This document shows, one piece after another, positions 9,548 to 20,100 of a stretch of 64,000 nucleotides of DNA (its first letter is position 1; every line of letters begins with the position of its first letter). The stretch is from Rahnella variigena. GTDB taxonomy: Bacteria; Pseudomonadota; Gammaproteobacteria; Enterobacterales; Enterobacteriaceae. The position numbers were made by a program, and so were the translations under genes. Below the pieces are notes generated by a model. It did no database searches and was not told the origin of the DNA. It was given only the letters and a program-made list of their open reading frames with translations. The stretch covers positions 186,001-250,000 of the forward strand of contig NZ_NSDJ01000002.1 of NCBI RefSeq assembly GCF_003610915.1, written 5' to 3'.

Positions 9548-10078
9548 TTAAAGATAATTGATAGAATAAGTTACTGATGACGCTACGGTACCGGCAGTAG
9601 CTGCAGCAGTAGCATAGTAACGTGCAGCGTAAGTCAGAGTTGCCGCGCCGTCAGCCAGGGTTGCAGTGGTAGGAGAGGTTGACTGGTCAGTGCTACCTGC
9701 ATTTAAAGTAGTACCTGCATTATCCAGCAGTTCCAGATCAACGTTAGTAGCGGTCCCGGTATTCGTCAGACGGCCATTAGCATTCACATTGGCGCCTTGT
9801 TCAAAATAGGCATAAACGTCGCCAGTTGTTGTTGAACATTCACTCAGATCAACAGTGAAACGGGTGGCACCCGCAGTTTCGCCAGCAGTTTTGAGCAAGC
9901 TTGCTGCTACAGTTGGCAATGCTACGGTTGCTGAGCTGCTGCCGCCGTTGACGCTAACTGTACAAGTCTGGCTGTCAATATTACCAGTGAAGCTGATAGT
10001 GCCATCCGATGCTTCAGCAGCATTCACCTGAGAAGCAGCCAGCAGTAAACCTAAAGCAATCATGGAGACCTTTTTCAT
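9548..10078 (-). CDS. Major fimbrial subunit (type 1 pilin family)
   Basis: This is the structural pilin of the fimbrial shaft. It has a 20-residue signal peptide (AASQVNA), a pilin domain with the conserved Cys pair (SQTCTVSV and LSECSTT), the usual GTISFTGNI opening, and a C-terminal donor-strand acceptor end SVTYSINYL. The 176 residues are typical of FimA-like pilins, and it is rich in Ala and Thr. It is first of the fimbrial genes and lies 97 bases downstream of the second leader peptide, in the same direction. Confidence 0.94.
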   Translation of the reverse strand: MKKVSMIALGLLLAASQVNAAEASDGTISFTGNIDSQTCTVSVNGGSSSATVALPTVAASLLKTAGETAGATRFTVDLSECSTTTGDVYAYFEQGANVNANGRLTNTGTATNVDLELLDNAGTTLNAGSTDQSTSPTTATLADGAATLTYAARYYATAAATAGTVASSVTYSINYL

Positions 10079-10175
10079 ATACTATCCTTTGTATAAATAA
10101 AATTTAAATTACATTATGTTGAATGACGTTGATCATTCGTTTTACTTCTCTGAGAGAATCATTCTCTCCAGGGAA

Positions 10176-10397
10176 TTAGAAAAGCAGCAGACCAAAGACG
10201 ACGGTAGCAGCAATGCCGACAATACCCATTCCAAAAGCATTACCATTTACCGGCGTTGCTTCAGGAATCGAATCGGGCCGTTGCCATTCGACTTTTTCTT
10301 CAGATGAAGTGCCTAACTGTTTAAAAAAATCTAGAATTAATGATGTGAACGAGCCCCCGCTGACATCTTCAATTTCTTTTGTATTTAACTCACGCAT
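10176..10397 (-). CDS. Class II microcin-like precursor peptide with GG leader (second of two)
   Basis: This 73-residue peptide opens with a 15-residue leader ending VSGG, the form cut by C39 exporters (compare the colicin V leader ending in VSGG). The predicted mature part is 58 residues: a polar, charged first half (SSEEKVEWQRPDS) and a hydrophobic Gly-rich C-terminal segment ending GIAATVVFGLLLF, long enough to span a membrane. It starts at ATG 10397 with AAGGAA upstream, 10 bases after the other precursor. Export by the C39 system at 1-4327 is inferred. Its activity (toxin, partner peptide or pilus-linked factor) is unknown. Confidence 0.8.
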   Translation of the reverse strand: MRELNTKEIEDVSGGSFTSLILDFFKQLGTSSEEKVEWQRPDSIPEATPVNGNAFGMGIVGIAATVVFGLLLF

Positions 10398-10407
10398 TGA
10401 ATTTCCT

Positions 10408-10725
10408 TTATGCAGTGACTACAGATGCATTTGGATCAAATTGGTTTTCAACGATTTCATTGAACCAGGCAGATGTGGTGCTCCAGCCGTTAATCGCACC
10501 ATAAAGTGCACCATCAACAAGACCCACTACGGCGCCGACAACTAATCCCACACCGCCTGAAATAATCCCTGCACCAACGATGCCACCAGCACTTCCGCCA
10601 CTCATTGCCCATTTCAAGCCAAAAGCGGTAATACCCGTTACAGCGCCTACAACTACAGCACCAATAAAGTCAAAAAAACCCGCGCCTGAAACATTTTGCG
10701 TTTCAAATGATGTTAACTCTCTCAC
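10408..10725 (-). CDS. Class II microcin-like precursor peptide with GA leader (first of two)
   Basis: This 105-residue peptide has a 15-residue leader ending VSGA, matching the GA-type cleavage site of microcin E492-like precursors. The leader shares MREL at the start and VSG near the end with its neighbour. The mature part (about 90 residues) is very rich in Gly, Ala and Val in membrane-like stretches (GAVVVGAVTGITAFG, GIISGGVGLVVGAVVG), typical of pore-forming colicin V-type microcins. Translation begins at a GTG at 10725 with GGAGA 7 bases upstream. No immunity gene is recognised beside it. Confidence 0.82.
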   Translation of the reverse strand: MRELTSFETQNVSGAGFFDFIGAVVVGAVTGITAFGLKWAMSGGSAGGIVGAGIISGGVGLVVGAVVGLVDGALYGAINGWSTTSAWFNEIVENQFDPNASVVTA

Positions 10726-11755
10726 TTAATCTCTCCATCCATTTAATCTAATAATTTTTCCATTTACTTACATCACCGTCTGAAGCAAGTGGCGCTATTA
10801 AATTGATTAATTGATTCGAGTTAAATAGTAAAAAATCCATAATTTATATTTTTTTAGAAGTTCTTTGGCGTTTTTTACATTTTTATAACGCCTATGATTT
10901 TTTTTGTGCCGAGTGTTTCTGACTCAAAGCTAATCTAATTAAAATGAATAATATCAATAAATTGTAATAATTCTGCTCCTGATTTAATTAAGGATTTGTA
11001 ATTATCACTCCAAATTCAGACGCTAAATTTACAGAAATTTCAAAATATCAGTCATTCATCAATTTCGTTAATTTCGCTGTTCAACTATCTGGTCATAAAA
11101 ACCGTTCAATAAACTGAAGTTTGCTGCACATTTTGGAGTGTAAAACTATTTAAAAGTTAATTATAAGCATAAAAAACTAAATAAATGGCATTTTCTTATT
11201 TAAATACCTGTTTTGGGCATGATGTGGTTAACTACTGTGGCAATGAACGAACAAGAGGGAGTGTGTCAGATGCGTGTATTAACATTGAACCCAAAATGAT
11301 TATTCACTTTATTACCTCAGGTGATTTTTTAATAGATTGTTGTTTTTATTTCCATAAACGATGTGATGTATAACATCTATGGTTCATATGGTAATGGAAA
11401 ATACAATTTTTCAGAAATAAGTTATAAAACAATCAGGAAGCCACTGTTTGCAAGATAACGGATCTGAATCATGATCATTAAATGGTTTGTTATACGGCTT
11501 ATGTTCAAATAACTAGCATTTATATCTATTTTTGGCTCAGTTTGTGGGATTGAATTTTATTAGCGTGGAATTAATATAGTTCTCCCGGTTAAGTGTCTCT
11601 TTATCGAACCATAAATTTCATGGGTTTCGTGGATGACTTTTATTAGTTGTTCTCGATCACTATAAAGAACACAACAGGCTGGTTTGAGTTACTTTTGATA
11701 CTAACAAGGACCATGGAACCTTGCCTTGTAAGTCAGTTTAATTGAGTTGACAGAT
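10726..11755. other. AT-rich intergenic region between divergent gene trains
   Basis: About 1 kb with much lower GC than its neighbours and no convincing gene on either strand. It must carry the promoters of the leftward microcin/fimbrial train and of the rightward regulator genes. Many short A/T runs would suit H-NS binding, which is inference. I see no clear -35/-10 pair that I would defend. Confidence 0.6.
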
Positions 11756-12346
11756 ATGCATAGAGTGAACGCAAATTATGACCGAATTATCGACGCATTA
11801 GCTGGATATACGCATGTAGCAAATCCTGATGAGATTTCACGCGGTAAACGGCGATATCATTTAACCAAAGATAACGTACGTCGGGTTATGTTTATCATGG
11901 ATGGAGACTTTTTGCTGAAGCTGAAAGGAAGAAATAAGGTGCTTAATATTTTATCTTCACCGTCAGTGGTGGGGGTGACACCTGCTTTTGATGAGTCGCC
12001 AGTATATCTGGAAAGGATAGATTATGGAAAAATCAATTACATCGAATATGATGTTTTTTGGCGATTAATTTTTGAAAAGGATTTATTTAATGATGCCATG
12101 TCTATTTTGGCATGCCAATATTCAGACTTAATGGATTACATTCAGTTATCTAAAAGTAATTCTTACGATGAAGTGACTTCTCTGATTGAGCGTTGGAATA
12201 AATTGCCCACTCATCTTAAGAGACGTTTTTCTGTTCTCTATTTGATTGAACATAGTTCCCATCTTTCAAAAAGCTCCATAAGCAGAGTTTTGAAAGACCT
12301 TAAAGAGAAAGGGGAACTCGAGTTGATTAACGGAAAATTTATCTAG
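11756..12346 (+). CDS. IprA/YaiV-like winged-helix regulator (putative)
   Basis: About 196 residues. The N-terminal part resembles a Crp-like cyclic-nucleotide-binding fold without recognisable ligand residues (FIMDGDFLLKLKGRNKVLNI). The C-terminus is a winged helix (HLSKSSISRVLKDLKEKGELELI). This layout recalls the IprA/YaiV group of enterobacterial regulators, but the match is from memory of the layout and is not strong. A TTG at 11747 in the same frame could add three residues. Neither start has a clear ribosome site. It precedes a LuxR-type regulator and the giant adhesin locus, so local control is likely. Confidence 0.7.
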   Translation: MHRVNANYDRIIDALAGYTHVANPDEISRGKRRYHLTKDNVRRVMFIMDGDFLLKLKGRNKVLNILSSPSVVGVTPAFDESPVYLERIDYGKINYIEYDVFWRLIFEKDLFNDAMSILACQYSDLMDYIQLSKSNSYDEVTSLIERWNKLPTHLKRRFSVLYLIEHSSHLSKSSISRVLKDLKEKGELELINGKFI

Positions 12347-12391
12347 CGGGCATGTGGTTTTCCTGCCTTTGGATGAGGAATAGAACGCAAT

Positions 12392-13024
12392 ATGGATATT
12401 AAAGTTATATGTTCTGATGCTGATTTTTATTTTAAGAATGGCATTTCAAAAATAATTGAAGATGCTTTGCCAACGAAAAATAAAATTTCGTTTGTCGATA
12501 AGATCAATAGCGAAAGTATATCTCAGGCAGACTTCATTATAATTAATGCTGCCCACTGGCGTCTTTATATGTGTCATCCTGCCTACCGCTTTAGAAAAAA
12601 AAGCAGTGTCCTGATTTTATTCACTGACGATGACAGTAATATTTCGTCCGAAAAATTGCCAGTCTGCTATCAATCATTGACCTGCATATCGCAGACGGAA
12701 ACTGTCAGAAACGTTAAGTATAAAATCGCGAAAGCCTGGTTTTTAGCAAATGAATTAAACATTTCTTACTACAGGTCAGGTGATTGTATAAGGTGCAAGT
12801 TACCACGGATTTCATTAATTCAGCTGAGAGTGTTACATCATTTTAAAAAGGGCGATACCGTCCACCAGACTGCTAAATATCTTGGTGTGTCAGTAAAAAC
12901 AGTTTATACGCATAAATATAACATTATGAGGAAGTTTTATATAAAAGGTGATTTTCTATTTTATTCCTTCATCAGACATGTTTCCCTTTTCGAGCTCTAT
13001 ACAGGGTCATTAAATGATGAATGA
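12392..13024 (+). CDS. LuxR-type regulator with degenerate receiver domain
   Basis: 210 residues. The C-terminal LuxR helix-turn-helix is clear (LIQLRVLHHFKKGDTVHQTA, then VSVKTVYTHKYNIMRKF). The N-terminal half is laid out like a response-regulator receiver, but the phospho-acceptor position reads IIINAAHW, without Asp. It is therefore probably an atypical regulator not driven by phosphorylation. It sits 45 bases after the IprA-like gene and about 150 bases before the OmpA-like gene of the adhesin locus. Confidence 0.83.
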   Translation: MDIKVICSDADFYFKNGISKIIEDALPTKNKISFVDKINSESISQADFIIINAAHWRLYMCHPAYRFRKKSSVLILFTDDDSNISSEKLPVCYQSLTCISQTETVRNVKYKIAKAWFLANELNISYYRSGDCIRCKLPRISLIQLRVLHHFKKGDTVHQTAKYLGVSVKTVYTHKYNIMRKFYIKGDFLFYSFIRHVSLFELYTGSLNDE

Positions 13025-13176
13025 AATCACTCCAGAGGAGCGGCGTATTCGAAAATAGTACGGTAACTCAATATAAATTCATCTCATTATTAACGATGGC
13101 CATCTTGTAAGCTTGCATAGTCATGCGTGTAACTTATTGTTTATTTTTGTTTTTTAGTAGATTGTAAGAGGTAGTT

Positions 13177-14145
13177 ATGAAAATTGAATCATCCACCAAG
13201 AACAAGAGTTTCATTATTCCCTTCAAAGTTTTTACGGGGATTTCTCTTGGGTTATTTTTAACATTATTAAGTTATATATCTGGTAATTATGCATTCGCGA
13301 TGCCATTTCAGGCTCAACATGTGTCAGAAGATCAAGGGCACTGGCAAGAGCTGGATACGCACGCGCACATTATTATTTATCGCCTTGACGATGACTCGGC
13401 AAAATCATCAAAGAGCGTCGTAAATATTTTCGTTAATCATCAGTATCATACGAGTTTCTTGTCACATAATCGTGCAGTGGAGTTACTGCTTTGTCCGGGT
13501 GAAAAGGCACTCGAATTCTCGATTGGTCAGCTTGACCGCCACCGTTTTGGTAACTCTGAAAAGGTAGGGCTGGTTTCCCCAACGTTGAAATCAGGTGAAC
13601 GTTACTACTATCAGGTTTCTTTAAATGACCAGGGTAAAATTGATGCCCGTCTGGTTCCTGAAAAAGAAGCTGAAGCAGCGCTGGTAAATCTACAGCCGCA
13701 AGACAGAACATTGTCCCGTGTATTGAATGAGCGTACCTGTCCTGCAGTGACCTATTCAATTAATGCAGAAGACGTATTCACACATCATAAAAACTCAACG
13801 ACGTTGAGCCATGCTGGTGAAAATGCGTTGTCTTCACTAGTGAAAACTATCGAGCATGAGTTTGGTGAAATAGATGAAGTTGTTATTAAAAACTCCAGTG
13901 ACATTAATGATGAAACCGCCACTACACATCCTCTTTCACAAATGCGTGCGAATACGGTCACCACATGGCTAATAAACTCTCCGCTTTTATTGCCGCAATA
14001 TCATGCGAAAGGAGTAGACATTAAATCCTGCTCATTACCTTTTGATAATAAAAGAGGCGCTCAAGCTTGCCTGGAGTCTTCAAGGACTATTGATGTTGAA
14101 GTTTATGGTGTAAGAAAAAACACTCACTCCGCTTTAATAAAATAA
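13177..14145 (+). CDS. OmpA-domain-like envelope protein linked to the giant adhesin
   Basis: 322 residues, starting at ATG 13177 with GAGG upstream. An N-terminal hydrophobic segment ends at NYAFA, consistent with export. The middle is a beta-rich region, and the C-terminal 130 residues resemble a degenerate OmpA-like peptidoglycan-binding domain: AGENALSSLVKTIEHEFGEI, then PLSQMRANTVTTWLI and RTIDVEVYGV. Genes of this type are often found just upstream of BapA-like type I adhesins. The stop is 33 bases before the adhesin ATG. A role in holding or exposing the adhesin at the surface is inferred. Confidence 0.75.
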   Translation: MKIESSTKNKSFIIPFKVFTGISLGLFLTLLSYISGNYAFAMPFQAQHVSEDQGHWQELDTHAHIIIYRLDDDSAKSSKSVVNIFVNHQYHTSFLSHNRAVELLLCPGEKALEFSIGQLDRHRFGNSEKVGLVSPTLKSGERYYYQVSLNDQGKIDARLVPEKEAEAALVNLQPQDRTLSRVLNERTCPAVTYSINAEDVFTHHKNSTTLSHAGENALSSLVKTIEHEFGEIDEVVIKNSSDINDETATTHPLSQMRANTVTTWLINSPLLLPQYHAKGVDIKSCSLPFDNKRGAQACLESSRTIDVEVYGVRKNTHSALIK

Positions 14146-14178
14146 TTGGATTTATCTTTATTTAATAAGAAGGTTATC

Positions 14179-17100
14179 ATGTTAAAAATTAATATGCGTA
14201 GTGCAAAGGGGATTACATCTTCTTTCACTGTCGAAACGAATACAGATCAGAGTACGACAATTAAAGTGCCTAATCATGGTGCATTAAATATTGAACTCAT
14301 CGATAGCGCGACGGGTCATGCACCACAAATGGTGATGACTAAGCGTGTTGGTAACAATTTACTCCTCGTTATCGGCCAGGGAGATCTCGACCATCCCGAT
14401 GTTATTTTTGAAGATTATTATGACAATGATAATGCTCATCTGGTAGGCCTGGGTGAAAACGGACAGTATTATGAATATGTTCCCACATCTGGCGATGTCG
14501 CTGAATACACTCCCGCTCTGACCGAAGGTAAAAGTGGTGAATTAGTACTTGGCGGTGAAGGTTATACAAGTGCTGATCCTATCCTTGCTGACGATAATCA
14601 TTTCGGCTGGCTTCCTTTTATGTTGTTAGGCGGTGCGGCTGCAGCGGGGGGTATTGTTGCAGCGGTTTCCAGCAGCGGCGGCAGTGATCATCATTCTGAA
14701 AATAAAACAGTGACGGTCACTCTCGACCCCATTACTGATGCAGATCAGAACGGGCGTCCGGAATTCTCCGGGACTTCAAATACTGCTAATTCGCAGGTTG
14801 TCATTCTCTTGCCTGATGGTTCGCAAATCACCACACAAACTGACAGCGAGGGTCACTGGTCTGTTGAAGCGCCATCTTCGCAACCGAACGGGACAGTGAC
14901 TGTCACGGTCACTGACAGTGAGGGTAACAGCGCAAGTCTGGTAGAAGAGTACTCTGACAACGTATTGCCTGAGTCTGCTGTTATTAACGTTAATGACAAT
15001 GATCAGATGGCGGGCAAGGCAGAACCGGGCTCTACAGTCATCATTACTGATGGTGAAACCGGTGAAACAATTACCGTTGATGTTGATGAAAACGGCGACT
15101 GGAGTATCCAGCCTAACCCGGTCAATGAAGGTGACAGCGATGTAAGCATCGTCGTCGTTGATCCTGCAGGTAATGTTTCTCCTCCGACTGACGCTTCTCG
15201 TGAAGATACCACGGCGCCGGACAACGTCACTTCCGGCGTGGTGACCGACAGCATCACCCTGACCGACGACGTGGGACCGGTGACCGGCGCTATCGCGGAC
15301 GGCGCGGTGACCGACGATGCGCGTCCGACCTTTGCGGGTCAGGCGACGGCGGACATTGATCACGTCAACATTTACGACAACGGCGAGCTGGCGGGCACCG
15401 CAGCGGTGGACGAAAACGGCCAGTGGAGCTGGACGCCGGAGCAGGACCTGGCGGACGGTGAGCACGATCTGACGGTCGCAGCGGTAGACGCGGCGGGCAA
15501 CGAAGGTCCGCAGGCGGACGGCGGTTGGGGCTTTACCGTGGACACCACCACGGCGGTGCCGGAAATTACCGTGAACACCGAGGACGAGCTGGCGGGTAAC
15601 GCCGAGCCGGGCGCGGTGATCGTGATCACCGATCCGACCAGCGACAGCGAAACCAGCGTGGTGGCGGACGAGGACGGGCACTGGAGCATCCAGCCGAACC
15701 CGCTCGCCCCGGGCGACGCGGCGGTGGTGGTTGAGGCAACCGATGAAGCGGGCAACAGCAGCAGCATCGTGATCGACGGCCCGGCCGACAGCACGGCGCC
15801 GGACAACGTCACTTCCGGCGTGGTGACCGACAGCATCACCCTGACCGACGACGTGGGCCCGGTGACCGGCGCTATCGAGGACGGCGCGGTGACCGACGAT
15901 GCGCGTCCGACCTTTGCGGGTCAGGCGACGGCGGACATCGATCACGTCAACATTTATGACAACGGCGAGCTGGCGGACACCGCAGCGGTGGACGAAAACG
16001 GCCAGTGGAGCTGGACGCCGGAGCAGGACCTGGCGGACGGTGAGCACGATCTGACGGTCGCAGCGGTAGACGCGGCGGGCAACGAAGGTCCGCAGGCGGA
16101 CGGCGGTTGGGGCTTTACCGTGGACACCACCACGGCGGTGCCGGAAATTACCGTGAACACCGAGGACGAGCTGGCGGGTAACGCCGAGCCGGGCGCGGTG
16201 ATCGTGATCACCGATCCGACCAGCGACAGCGAAACCAGCGTGGTGGCGGACGAGGACGGGCACTGGAGCATCCAGCCGAACCCGCTCGCCCCGGGCGACG
16301 CGGCGGTGGTGGTTGAGGCAACCGATGAAGCGGGCAACAGCAGCAGCATCGTGATCGACGGCCCGGCCGACAGCACGGCGCCGGACAACGTCACTTCCGG
16401 CGTGGTGACCGACAGCATCACCCTGACCGACGACGTGGGCCCGGTGACCGGCGCTATCGAGGACGGCGCGGTGACCGACGATGCGCGTCCGACCTTTGCG
16501 GGTCAGGCGACGGCGGACATCGATCACGTCAACATTTACGACAACGGCGAGCTGGCGGGCACCGCAGCGGTGGACGAAAACGGCCAGTGGAGCTGGACGC
16601 CGGAGCAGGACCTGGCGGACGGTGAGCACGATCTGACGGTCGCAGCGGTAGACGCGGCGGGCAACGAAGGTCCGCAGGCGGACGGCGGTTGGGGCTTTAC
16701 CGTGGACACCACCACGGCGGTGCCGGAAATTACCGTGAACACCGAGGACGAGCTGGCGGGTAACGCCGAGCCGGGCGCGGTGATCGTGATCACCGATCCG
16801 ACCAGCGACAGCGAAACCAGCGTGGTGGCGGACGAGGACGGGCACTGGAGCATCCAGCCGAACCCGCTCGCCCCGGGCGACGCGGCGGTGGTGGTTGAGG
16901 CAACCGATGAAGCGGGCAACAGCAGCAGCATCGTGATCGACGGCCCGGCCGACAGCACGGCGCCGGACAACGTCACTTCCGGCGTGGTGACCGACAGCAT
17001 CACCCTGACCGACGACGTGGGCCCGGTGACCGGCGCTATCGAGGACGGCGCGGTGACCGACGATGCGCGTCCGACCTTTGCGGGTCAGGCGACGGCGGAC

Positions 17101-20100
17101 ATCGATCACGTCAACATTTATGACAACGGCGAGCTGGCGGACACCGCAGCGGTGGACGAAAACGGCCAGTGGAGCTGGACGCCGGAGCAGGACCTGGCGG
17201 ACGGTGAGCACGATCTGACGGTCGCAGCGGTAGACGCGGCGGGCAACGAAGGTCCGCAGGCGGACGGCGGTTGGGGCTTTACCGTGGACACCACCACGGC
17301 GGTGCCGGAAATTACCGTGAACACCGAGGACGAGCTGGCGGGTAACGCCGAGCCGGGCGCGGTGATCGTGATCACCGATCCGACCAGCGACAGCGAAACC
17401 AGCGTGGTGGCGGACGAGGACGGGCACTGGAGCATCCAGCCGAACCCGCTCGCCCCGGGCGACGCGGCGGTGGTGGTTGAGGCAACGGACGAAGCGGGCA
17501 ACAGCAGCAGCATCGTGATCGACGGCCCGGCCGACAGCACGGCGCCGGACAACGTTACTTCCGGCGTGGTGACCGACAGCATCACCCTGACCGACGACGT
17601 GGGGCCGGTGACCGGCGCTATCGAGGACGGCGCGGTGACCGACGATGCGCGTCCGACCTTTGCGGGTCAGGCAACGGCGGACATCGATCACGTCAACATT
17701 TATGACAACGGCGAGCTGGCGGGCACCGCAGCGGTGGACGAAAACGGCCAGTGGAGCTGGACGCCGGAGCAGGACCTGGCGGACGGTGAGCACGATCTGA
17801 CTGTGACGGCGGTAGACGCGGCGGGCAACGAAGGTCCGCAGGCGGACGGCGGTTGGGGCTTTACCGTGGACACCACCACGGCGGTGCCGGAAATTACCGT
17901 GAACACCGAGGACGAGCTGGCGGGTAACGCCGAGCCGGGCGCGGTGATCGTGATCACCGATCCGACCAGCGACAGCGAAACCAGCGTGGTGGCGGACGAA
18001 GACGGGCACTGGAGCATTCAGCCGAATCCGCTCGCCCCGGGCGACGCGGCGGTGGTGGTTGAGGCAACCGATGAAGCGGGCAACAGCAGCAGCATCGTGA
18101 TCGACGGCCCGGCCGACAGCACGGCGCCGGACAACGTCACTTCCGGCGTGGTGACCGACAGCATCACCCTGACCGACGACGTGGGACCGGTGACCGGCGC
18201 TATCGCGGACGGCGCGGTGACCGACGATGCGCGTCCGACCTTTGCGGGTCAGGCGACGGCGGATATCGATCACGTCAACATTTATGACAACGGCGAGCTG
18301 GCGGGCACCGCAGCGGTGGACGAAAACGGCCAGTGGAGCTGGACGCCGGAGCAGGACCTGGCGGACGGTGAGCACGATCTGACGGTCGCGGCGGTAGACG
18401 CGGCGGGCAACGAAGGTCCGCAGGCGGACGGCGGCTGGGGCTTTACCGTGGACACCACCACGGCGGTGCCGGAAATTACCGTGAACACCGAGGACGAGCT
18501 GGCGGGTAACGCCGAGCCGGGCGCGGTGATCGTGATCACCGATCCGACCAGCGACAGCGAAACCAGCGTGGTGGCGGACGAGGACGGGCACTGGAGCATC
18601 CAGCCGAACCCGCTCGCCCCGGGCGACGCGGCGGCGGTGGTTGAGGCAACCGATGAAGCGGGCAACAGCAGCAGCATCGTGATCGACGGCCCGGCCGACA
18701 GCACGGCGCCGGACAACGTTACTTCCGGCGTGGTGACCGACAGCATCACCCTGACCGACGACGTGGGGCCGGTGACCGGCGCTATCGAGGACGGCGCGGT
18801 GACCGACGATGCGCGTCCGACCTTTGCGGGTCAGGCAACGGCGGACATCGATCACGTCAACATTTATGACAACGGCGAGCTGGCGGGCACCGCAGCGGTG
18901 GACGAAAACGGCCAGTGGAGCTGGACGCCGGAGCAGGACCTGGCGGACGGTGAGCACGATCTGACGGTCGCAGCGGTAGACGCGGCGGGCAACGAAGGTC
19001 CGCAGGCGGACGGCGGTTGGGGCTTTACCGTGGATACTACTGCGCCTGGTGATGACGCGTTCGGTGAAGAAAGCATTACGCTGATGGATGATGTCGGACC
19101 TGTGCAGGGTGTAATTGCCGACGGTTCGACCACTGATGACGCACGTCCGATGTATAGCGGTAGCATAAGTGCGGAAGGCAAAGCAGCCGGTGTCGTCAGC
19201 GTCAACATCTACGACAACGGCGTATTCATTAGCAGTGCACCAGTGGATGCAGAGGGCAACTGGAGCTGGACAGCGGAAAGCGCGCTGGCAAGCGGGGCTC
19301 ATGCCCTGACCGTTGCAGCAGTTGATGCGGCAGGCAACGAAGGTCCGCAGGTAAGTGGCACCACCGACGAAGCTTGGGACTTCAACGTTCTGACAAGTGC
19401 CCCGGCGCAGCCAGCGATTGAGAATGTCGTTGACGATTACAGTCAGGGTGAAGATGCGGATACTGGCTTCCTGCAAAAAGGACAATCCACCAACGACAGC
19501 ACGCTGACCGTGAACGGCACAGCAGGTGCGGGTCTGACGGTAATAATCTGGGCGACCGACACTGCTGGCAATAAAGTGAAAGCAGGTGAGGGCGTGGCAG
19601 ATGATGAAGGTCGCTGGAGCATCACCACGACAGAACTGGGCGAGGATGGCAATTACAACTTAACGGCTACTGCGGTCAACGCAGCAGGGGTATCTTCAGC
19701 CGAAACCGGGATGTTTAATGTCGTGCTCGACACTACGGCACCTGACGCGGCTACGGCTGCATTGATGGATGACCAGGGCGCCGTGCAGGGTGAAGTTACC
19801 GATGGAGGTGTTACCGATGACCGTTCACCGGTGCTGAATGGCATGGCTGAGGCCGGCGCAATTGTGGCTGTTTATCTCGATGATAGCGAAACACCTGCGG
19901 GTAGCACGGTAGCTGTTGATGACGGCAGCTGGACGTTGCCGCTGGGTACTCTGGCTGATGGCGAGCATCATTATCAGATTAAAGTCATAGATGCAGCGGG
20001 CAACGAAACGCGTGGTGATACCGTAAGCTTCACGCTGGACAGCAGCAACGTGGAACTGACCATTGATCTTGCGAACGATGACGCTGGCAGCATTACCGGT

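Noticed and set aside
10121..10168. Two small inverted repeats between the second leader peptide and the pilin gene
   Set aside because: Arms are 6 and 8 bases with very short or no loop; too weak to call a terminator or operator.
11185..11373. 62-codon frame in the AT-rich gap left of the regulators
   Set aside because: No ribosome site, unlikely composition, no family and no operon context.
15372..18749. A set of identical 155-codon minus-strand frames spaced 582 bases apart
   Set aside because: They recur once per repeat unit and are a by-product of the repeats, not genes.
14776..19485. A 1,569-codon open frame on the minus strand
   Set aside because: It lies wholly opposite the high-GC Ig-like repeats of the adhesin. 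The repetitive His/Arg/Val-rich text is an antisense shadow of codon bias, with no start context or independent family.
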